Shown in pieces: positions 1 through 4,839 of a DNA stretch of 9,153 bases. The translations under genes were made by a program, and so were the position numbers. Position 1 is the stretch's first letter. Every line of letters starts with the position of its first letter. The notes beneath the pieces were generated by a model. It was not told the origin of the DNA and did no database searches. It saw only the letters and a program-made list of their open reading frames with translations. Source of the DNA: CAXBNB01 sp040151475 (GTDB taxonomy: Bacteria > Bacteroidota > Bacteroidia > Cytophagales > Cyclobacteriaceae); assembly GCF_040151475.1 (NCBI RefSeq), contig NZ_JBDKWG010000036.1:1-9153 (forward strand), read 5' to 3'.

Positions 1-137
1 CTTCAGTGCATACCTCATGGTAAACCACCTTGCAGCTTACTAATGGTTCGAGACACGACTCTCGCCCATAAGGGACTTGCACCCTATAAATTAATACCCT
101 ACTTTTATGTAGGGAAAGATGCCCATGCTGGGCACAC
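1..137 (-). mobile_element. Group II intron, 5' part (domain I), runs off the left edge
   Basis: Read on the minus strand from 137 downwards, the sequence begins GTGTGCCC, fitting the GUGYG 5' end of group II introns. A short hairpin follows (GCCCA/TGGGC, 121-133), then a second (CCCTAC/GTAGGG, 97-114). A conserved-looking block GGGTGCAAGTCCCTTATGGG (about 66-85) comes next, with its GTGCAAGTCC core in a 7-nt loop, then CGAACC and AGCTGCAAGGTGG. This is the arrangement of the first domain of bacterial group II introns as I know it. The rest of the intron, including any reverse transcriptase, would lie left of the window. The boundary at 137 is supported independently, because removing the intron restores an inverted repeat with sequence at the other end of the window. 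The family assignment is from memory of such introns, not from a search. Confidence 0.72.
97..114. repeat. Perfect 6-bp hairpin in intron domain I
   Basis: CCCTAC (97-102) and GTAGGG (109-114) are perfect inverted repeats around a 6-nt loop. Alone it could pass for a terminator, but no T-run follows and it sits inside the presumed intron, so it is more likely a stem of domain I. Confidence 0.5.
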
Positions 138-182
138 ACAAGTGCTATGAATGAATGGGGTTTCATCGGTCAGGATACTTTC

Positions 183-205
183 GTGGGGATTGGAATGTCC
201 GCCAC
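183..205. repeat. Hairpin with one unpaired G inside the attC-like element
   Basis: GTGGGGA (183-189) pairs with TCC-G-CCAC (198-205), leaving G201 unpaired and an 8-nt loop. Extrahelical bases of this kind set strand polarity in folded attC sites. Whether this one does so is inference. Confidence 0.4.
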
Positions 206-231
206 AAGTTTTAAATTTAAATCAAGGCGTG

Positions 232-282
232 GCTATGTGCGAGCGGAAAGGTTAGTGCTTTCTAATCCCCGCTCATCATAGC
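232..282. repeat. Three-part imperfect hairpin inside the attC-like element
   Basis: GCTATG (232-237) pairs with CATAGC (277-282), GAGCGG (241-246) with CCGCTC (269-274) and TTAG (252-255) with CTAA (262-265), separated by small asymmetric bulges. CATAGC can pair instead with a second GCTATG at 144-149, so inner and outer folds compete. Confidence 0.55.
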
Positions 283-301
283 TGGTCGTTGTATGCCATG
301 C

Positions 302-421
302 GGGAACGGAGAAAAACCCACCGCACATTTTAGCACATTTGGATTTTGCCAACGCACAAGCCCACCCGAAAAAACCAAAAGAGCTAAAATCTCCCCACGC
401 TCGGAGGACGATAACAATCCG
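302..421. other. Non-coding leader between the attC-like element and the promoter region
   Basis: I see no convincing gene here on either strand. The minus-strand open frame covering it is mostly the antisense of the regulator gene and has no recognisable protein features. The stretch contains CCCACCGCACA (317-327), which recurs directly at 8961-8971 near the other end of the operon, and a short tandem of GCACATTT (323-330 and 333-340). The shared 11-mer suggests that the two ends of the cargo have related flanks. Confidence 0.45.
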
Positions 422-434
422 AACTATTTTTATA

Positions 435-463
435 TTGAAAAACGAGATAGTTAAAATTAAAAT
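435..463 (+). promoter_or_regulatory. Possible promoter for the operon
   Basis: TTGAAA (435-440) and TAAAAT (458-463) are spaced 17 bp apart, as in a sigma-70 promoter, and the regulator gene begins 30 bp downstream. I looked for the Bacteroidetes pattern (TTG plus TAnnTTTG) and found only a weak TAtcTTG at 466-472 without a well-spaced upstream element. The region is very AT-rich, so a chance match is possible. Confidence 0.35.
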
Positions 464-470
464 ACTATCT
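445..470. promoter_or_regulatory. Inverted-repeat operator, likely target of the XRE regulator
   Basis: AGATAGT (445-451) and ACTATCT (464-470) are perfect 7-bp inverted repeats with a 12-nt spacer. A further ACTAT half-site lies at 423-427, giving three related half-sites in 48 bp just before a small helix-turn-helix gene. The repeat overlaps the putative -10 element, so binding would repress or tune the operon. Autoregulation through such boxes is known for controller proteins of restriction-modification systems. Its use here is inference. Confidence 0.5.
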
Positions 471-493
471 TGTCGGGATAATTTTAAGCGTAC

Positions 494-688
494 ATGAACC
501 GAATAAAGGAAGTACTCGAACAGAAGGGGATTAAGCAGACTTGGTTGGCGGAGAAGCTTGGTAAAAGCTACAACATGGTGAACGGCTATGTGCAGAACAG
601 ACAACAACCTAGACTGGAAATACTTTTTGAGATAGCTAAAATCCTTGGGGTTGAAGTGAAAGATTTGATTAACGAAGAAAAGAAATAG
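494..688 (+). CDS. Small XRE-family helix-turn-helix regulator
   Basis: This 64-residue protein is almost only a lambda-repressor-like DNA-binding domain. Residues 14-39 (KQTWLAEKLG, then MVNGYVQNRQQP) form the helix-turn-helix. Helices on both sides complete the five-helix fold, ending EVKDLINEEKK. The size matches controller (C) proteins of restriction-modification loci. It stops 6 bp before hsdM, so the two are surely co-transcribed, and an inverted repeat just upstream is its likely operator. Its probable job is to time or limit expression so that methylation precedes restriction after entry into a new host. The ATG at 494 is chosen because it opens directly into the conserved domain. It has no clear Shine-Dalgarno sequence, like its neighbours. 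The fold is sure; controller function is inferred from size and position. Confidence 0.9.
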   Translation: MNRIKEVLEQKGIKQTWLAEKLGKSYNMVNGYVQNRQQPRLEILFEIAKILGVEVKDLINEEKK

Positions 689-694
689 CAATAT

Positions 695-2269
695 ATGTCA
701 GAAGACCAGAAGAAACAGCTCGAACAGCAGCTTTGGAATATAGCCAACACCCTAAGAGGCAAAATGAATGCAGACGAATTCCGTGACTATATTTTGGGAT
801 TCATTTTCTATAAGTATCTGGCTGAGAAAATGGAAATTTATGCCAACGATATTTTAAAGCAGGACAAGCTGAATTATCGTGACATTAAAGAAAATACCGG
901 ACAAGGCAAGGAATATATTGAAGCCATCAAAGAGGAATCTTTGGAGAAGTTGGGGTATTTCTTAAAACCTTCTGAACTGTTTAGCGAAGTGGCTAAAAGA
1001 GGTAATGGTAATGGCGACAAAGAAAGTGGTAGCAATTTCATACTTGAAGACCTGCAAAAAATCCTGATTAACATTCAGAACAGCACCATGGGAACGGATA
1101 GCGAAGAGGACTTTGACCACCTCTTTGAAGACATGGACTTGAACAGTACCAAATTGGGTAAATCTCCAGAAGCTCGAAATGAAATAATTGCTAAGGTGCT
1201 GTCGCACCTTGACAAAATTGATTTCAAACTGGAGCAAACCGAATTGGACGTATTGGGTGATGCTTATGAATATCTGATTGGTCAATTTGCCAGCGGAGCA
1301 GGAAAAAAAGCGGGTGAATTTTACACGCCACAAGAAGTAAGTATGGTGTTGGCAAAGTTGGTAACAACTGGAAAAAGTAAACTTAAATCTGTCTATGACC
1401 CCACTTGTGGTTCAGGTTCCCTATTGCTTCGAGTAGCAAAGGAGGTACAAGAGGTGAGCAACTTTTACGGACAGGAACTTAACAGAACGACCTATAACCT
1501 TGCCCGAATGAACATGATTTTGCACGGTGTGCATTATCGAAAATTCGACATCAAACAAGAAGACACCTTAGAGCACCCACAGCACATTGATAAGCAGTTT
1601 GAAGCGATTGTCGCCAATCCTCCTTTCTCTGCTCAATGGAGTGCAAATCCATTATTTACAAGCGATGACCGATTTAGCCAATATGGCAAACTCGCCCCAG
1701 GAAGCAAGGCAGATTTTGCTTTTGTGCAACACATGGTGCATCATTTGGCGGAAAATGGAACTATGGCGATCGTTTTACCGCACGGTGCATTGTTCAGAAG
1801 TGGAGCAGAACAACATATTAGACGCTATTTGATTGAAGACCGAAACTATTTGGATGCGGTCATCGGATTGCCTGCCAACTTATTTTATGGTACACCGATT
1901 CCGACTTGTATCATGGTCTTCAAAAAGTGTAGAGAAACTCCTGATAATGTCTTGTTCATCAATGCTGCCGAACATTTTGAGAGAGGCACGCAAAACACTT
2001 TGCGACCAGAAGATATTGAGCGGATTATTTCAACATATCGAGAAAGAAAAGAGGTCGAGAAATACAGTAATCTAAGTACGCTTGACTTCATTGCCGAAAA
2101 CGAATACAACCTCAACATTCCCCGGTATGTAAACACCTTTGAAGAAGAAGAGCCAGTGGACATCAGTGCAGTTGCTCAACAGCTCAAAAAGCTAGAAGGA
2201 GAAATGAAAAACACGGATGCGGAGTTAATCGCATTTTGTAAAGAACTAAATATTGATACGCCTTTTTAA
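695..2269 (+). CDS. hsdM: Type I restriction-modification system, DNA methyltransferase subunit HsdM
   Basis: HsdM transfers a methyl group from S-adenosylmethionine to N6 of adenine in the target chosen by HsdS. With HsdS it forms the modification enzyme, and with HsdR the restriction complex. The 524 residues are normal for the family. An all-helical N-terminal domain (about 7-165, beginning EQQLWNIANTLRGKM) is followed by GEFYTP (207-212), the SAM-binding motif DPTCGSG (235-241), and the catalytic motif NPPF (308-311), typical of adenine-N6 enzymes. FVQHMVHHL and the IVLPHGALFRSG strand-turn come next (about 343-370). All key residues are present, so it should be active. The C-terminal tail (about 490-515) is probably the helix that contacts HsdS. 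It follows the regulator by 6 bp and precedes the DinD-family gene by 12 bp. Confidence 0.97.
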   Translation: MSEDQKKQLEQQLWNIANTLRGKMNADEFRDYILGFIFYKYLAEKMEIYANDILKQDKLNYRDIKENTGQGKEYIEAIKEESLEKLGYFLKPSELFSEVAKRGNGNGDKESGSNFILEDLQKILINIQNSTMGTDSEEDFDHLFEDMDLNSTKLGKSPEARNEIIAKVLSHLDKIDFKLEQTELDVLGDAYEYLIGQFASGAGKKAGEFYTPQEVSMVLAKLVTTGKSKLKSVYDPTCGSGSLLLRVAKEVQEVSNFYGQELNRTTYNLARMNMILHGVHYRKFDIKQEDTLEHPQHIDKQFEAIVANPPFSAQWSANPLFTSDDRFSQYGKLAPGSKADFAFVQHMVHHLAENGTMAIVLPHGALFRSGAEQHIRRYLIEDRNYLDAVIGLPANLFYGTPIPTCIMVFKKCRETPDNVLFINAAEHFERGTQNTLRPEDIERIISTYRERKEVEKYSNLSTLDFIAENEYNLNIPRYVNTFEEEEPVDISAVAQQLKKLEGEMKNTDAELIAFCKELNIDTPF

Positions 2270-2281
2270 TCACCTACTATT

Positions 2282-3118
2282 ATGAAATCAGAAGAAATAA
2301 AAGCACTTTTTTCGCAATTTGAAGCAGCAGCAGCCGAACTGGAAGGCGTTGAATGTTGGAGTGCAAGAGAACTACAAGATTTGCTAGGTTATAGCAAGTG
2401 GGAAAACTTTGAAAAAGTAATTCAAAAAGCCAAAGATGCCTGTAAAAATGCAGGTGAAGAGGTAGTTTATCATTTTCCTGACGTCAGGAAAACGATACCA
2501 ATGCCCAAAGGTGCTGAAAAAGAGATAGATGACATCTTGCTTACGCGTTATGCTTGTTACTTGATAGCTCAAAATGGTGATAGCCGCAAAGAGGAAATTT
2601 CCTTCGCACAAAATTACTTTGCGGTACAAACCCGTAGAGCTGAGTTAGTTGAGCAGCGTTTGTTGGAATACGAACGTGTAAAGGCAAGGGAAAAACTAAG
2701 CCAAACAGAAAAACAGCTATCGGGCATTTTGTATGAAAGAGGTGTAGATAGCCAAGGCTTTGCCATTATCAGAAGCAAAGGGGATCAGGCTTTGTTCAGA
2801 TTAAATACCCAAACACTCAAACGAAAAATGGGTGTGCCAGCCAGCCGACCAGTGGCTGACTTTTTACCTACCATCAGCATCAAAGCCAAAGATTTGGCTG
2901 CTGAGATGACAGGTCTAAATGTGCAAAACAAAGACCTGAAAGGACAATCAAAAATTGAGAAAGAACATATCGACAACAACAAGGCAGTAAGAGAGATGCT
3001 TACCAAAAGAGGTATTGTACCTGAAAACTTGCCACCAGCCGAAGATGTGAAGAAGCTTCAGCGAAAACTCGATGGCGATGAAAAGAAAATAATTAAGGAC
3101 ACCAAAAAGAAAAAGTAG
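2282..3118 (+). CDS. dinD: DinD-family protein (DNA damage-inducible protein D)
   Basis: This 278-residue protein matches E. coli DinD (about 274 residues) along its whole length. WSARELQDLLGYSKWENF (26-43) opens a BRO-N-like domain, followed by the signatures DDILLTRYACYLIAQNGD (83-100) and QNYFAVQTRRAEL (110-122). The C-terminal part carries VREMLTKRG and ENLPPAEDVKKL before a lysine-rich end. E. coli DinD is SOS-induced and is known to interfere with RecA filament activity. Here it sits inside a type I operon, between hsdM and the phosphatase-like gene. Free DNA ends made by restriction are RecA substrates, so a link to managing breaks or the SOS response is plausible, but that is inference. 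No separate promoter or LexA-type site was recognised in the 12-bp gap before it. Confidence 0.9.
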   Translation: MKSEEIKALFSQFEAAAAELEGVECWSARELQDLLGYSKWENFEKVIQKAKDACKNAGEEVVYHFPDVRKTIPMPKGAEKEIDDILLTRYACYLIAQNGDSRKEEISFAQNYFAVQTRRAELVEQRLLEYERVKAREKLSQTEKQLSGILYERGVDSQGFAIIRSKGDQALFRLNTQTLKRKMGVPASRPVADFLPTISIKAKDLAAEMTGLNVQNKDLKGQSKIEKEHIDNNKAVREMLTKRGIVPENLPPAEDVKKLQRKLDGDEKKIIKDTKKKK

Positions 3119-3119
3119 C

Positions 3120-3605
3120 ATGCGGCAAATGAAGGATTTACAACTCTATGTAGGTACAAAAGAGGAATACCAATTTGCTCGGCAAAAAGGAATGAAAATC
3201 GTTTGTGCATTGCAACGTGCCAACGGATTCGTAACACACCAGTCTGTGGTCGGTTGGCAAGGCAGAGGTTGTAATCCGGATAGTCCTTATTATTTATTCA
3301 AGCGTGATCCAGATGCTATTTATCTGAACATGATAGATGGAGAAGACCCTAAATATGTAAATGATGAAATGATAAATCCTGCTTTGGATTTCATCAACCA
3401 ACATTTAATTGGTGGAAATTCCGTTTTTGTGTATTGCAGTCTGGGAGAATCGAGAAGTCCATCTATTGCTCTGATGTACCTATTGGAAAACAACCTAATT
3501 GAGAAAAACACAAATACTTTGGCTCTTTTCAAAAGAGAGTACTACCCGTTATATAATCCAAAAAATGGTAACTTATTTTACATTAAAAGAAGATGGGGAA
3601 TTTAA
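3120..3605 (+). CDS. Dual-specificity / tyrosine phosphatase-like protein
   Basis: The 161-residue protein contains the cysteine-phosphatase P-loop as YCSLGESRS: Cys106 is the expected nucleophile and Arg112 the phosphate-binding arginine (CX5R), with Ser113 after it. Asp73 or Asp76 (MIDGEDP), about 30 residues upstream, is placed like the general acid of this family. The usual His before the Cys is Tyr105 here, which may change the Cys pKa or the substrate. The fold is that of small dual-specificity phosphatases, which remove phosphate from protein Tyr/Ser/Thr or from other phospho-compounds; the substrate is unknown. It starts one base after the dinD stop and overlaps hsdS by 13 bp, so it is firmly built into the operon. 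A second ATG three codons in (3129) is a possible alternative start. Confidence 0.8.
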   Translation: MRQMKDLQLYVGTKEEYQFARQKGMKIVCALQRANGFVTHQSVVGWQGRGCNPDSPYYLFKRDPDAIYLNMIDGEDPKYVNDEMINPALDFINQHLIGGNSVFVYCSLGESRSPSIALMYLLENNLIEKNTNTLALFKREYYPLYNPKNGNLFYIKRRWGI

Positions 3606-4837
3606 ATAAAGTACCAACTATACGTTTCCCTGAGTTTAAAGACGCTTGGCAGCACAAAAAGCTAAGTGAATTTTTGAAGGAAGCAAAAAAGCGAAATGGT
3701 GATTTAAAATACGGCAAAGAACATGTGCTTTCCGTTTCTGGTGAATTGGGCATAGTAAACCAAATAGAACATTTGGGCAGAAGCTATGCAGGTGTCTCTG
3801 TACACCAATACCATGTGGTGGAAGTGGGCGACATTGTGTACACCAAAAGCCCATTGAAAGCCAATCCTTTTGGAATTATCAAGCTCAACAAAGACAAGGC
3901 GGGCATTGTCTCAACGCTGTATGCGGTGTACAATGTAAAAGAACAAAATGCTTATGGCCCGTTTCTGGATTATTACTTCTCCTTAGATGCCAATACCAAC
4001 CGCTATTTACGGCCACTGGTAAAGAAAGGTGCGAAAAACGACATGAAGATCAACAACGCTTATGTGTTGCACGATAGAATCTTCGCTCCTTCTATTCCCG
4101 AACAAAAACGCATAGCTACTTTCTTCACTGTACTGGACAAAAAGATAACCCAACTCAAAGAAAAGAAAGCCATGCTGGAGCAATACAAAAAAGGCGTAAT
4201 GCAAAAACTCTTTACTCAGGAGCTGAGATTTAAGGATGAAAATGGAAAGGAGTTTCCGGAGTGGGATGAAAAAAACATTGGAGAAATATTTTCCATTTTT
4301 AATGGATATGCCTTTTCAAGCAATGATGCGAAAAATGAGGGTGTGCCTTGGGTTAAGATTGCAGATGTAGGCATCCAAGAAATGAAAAAAGAAAATCTTT
4401 CTTTTCTGCCTGAAGATTTTCTCGAAAAGCACAAAAAATTCATTTTGAGAAAAGGTGATTATGTTATTGCATTAACAAGACCAATATTAAGTGGTGAATT
4501 AAAAATCTCAGTAATTGATGATTTTTTTGATAACTCGCTTCTAAATCAACGTGTTGGGAAAATAGTAAGTGAAAATAATACAACGTTTATTTATTACATG
4601 CTTCAGCAGTCTTGGCTAATTAAAGCCATTGAAAACAATATTGCAGGAACGGATCCACCAAACCTCTCACCAAGTGAAATAAATTATATAAAAATTGAAA
4701 TCCCTAAAGTACCTGAACAGAGAAAAATTGCTCAGTATCTAAGTTCAGTTGATAGGAAAATACAATCAAGCTATGCTCAATTGGTATTCTTAAAGGATTT
4801 TAAAAAGGGACTAATTCAAAGAATGTTTTGTAATTGA
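3593..4837 (+). CDS. hsdS: Type I restriction-modification system, specificity subunit HsdS
   Basis: HsdS reads the bipartite DNA target and docks HsdM and HsdR. The 414 residues show the standard two-half layout: target-recognition domain 1 (about 11-165), a central helical spacer (PEQKRIATFFTVLDKKI... to QKLF, about 169-207), target-recognition domain 2 (about 220-371), and a C-terminal helix related to the first (PEQRKIAQYLSSVDRKI... to QRMF, about 374-412). FPEF (12-15) and FPEW (221-224) mark the start of each half. The start at 3593 lies inside the end of the phosphatase gene. The second half is visibly AT-richer (about 29% GC at 4441-4560, counted by hand) than the first (about 45% at 3781-3900), which suggests that this recognition domain was exchanged. 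The target sequence cannot be read from the protein. Confidence 0.96.
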   Translation: MGNLNKVPTIRFPEFKDAWQHKKLSEFLKEAKKRNGDLKYGKEHVLSVSGELGIVNQIEHLGRSYAGVSVHQYHVVEVGDIVYTKSPLKANPFGIIKLNKDKAGIVSTLYAVYNVKEQNAYGPFLDYYFSLDANTNRYLRPLVKKGAKNDMKINNAYVLHDRIFAPSIPEQKRIATFFTVLDKKITQLKEKKAMLEQYKKGVMQKLFTQELRFKDENGKEFPEWDEKNIGEIFSIFNGYAFSSNDAKNEGVPWVKIADVGIQEMKKENLSFLPEDFLEKHKKFILRKGDYVIALTRPILSGELKISVIDDFFDNSLLNQRVGKIVSENNTTFIYYMLQQSWLIKAIENNIAGTDPPNLSPSEINYIKIEIPKVPEQRKIAQYLSSVDRKIQSSYAQLVFLKDFKKGLIQRMFCN

Positions 4838-4839
4838 TT

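Larger units (their letters stand above)
138..301 (+). repeat. attC-like fold-back element, missing its first few bases to intron insertion
   Basis: The two ends of this stretch pair with each other. ACAAGTGCTATGAATGAATGGGG (138-160) is matched by the inverse of 267-290, sharing GCTATG, ATGA and GGGG with small mismatches and bulges. The right end is CGTTGTATGCCATGC (287-301). Its GTTGTAT agrees at six of seven positions with the GTTRRRY core of integron attC sites. The opposite arm, GGCATACAAC, is not intact here. Its first bases would lie beyond the intron on the left, and it is rebuilt by joining the right end of the window (..GGCATACA) to ACAAG at 138. The interior contains two more hairpins. 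Length (about 165-175 bp) and single-stranded folding potential resemble large attC sites, and the orientation relative to the genes is as in a cassette array. It could instead be another kind of repeat or recombination site. Confidence 0.5.

Noticed and set aside
75..80. GCAAGT (minus strand) as the intron's EBS1, since it can pair with ACTTGT just upstream of the intron
   Set aside because: The block GTGCAAGTCC is common to many group II introns whatever their target, so the match is probably accidental. The real EBS1 likely lies left of the window.
97..114. Intrinsic terminator of an upstream gene
   Set aside because: The hairpin lacks a following T-run and is better explained as intron RNA structure.
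237..260. GTGCGAGCGG on the plus strand as a possible group II intron 5' end
   Set aside because: It lies within a hairpin of the attC-like element (241-246 pairs with 269-274), and no domain I features follow.
233..691. Minus-strand open frame of 152 codons
   Set aside because: It is mostly the antisense of the XRE gene and its leader, has no recognisable domain, and runs through the operator and the attC-like hairpins.
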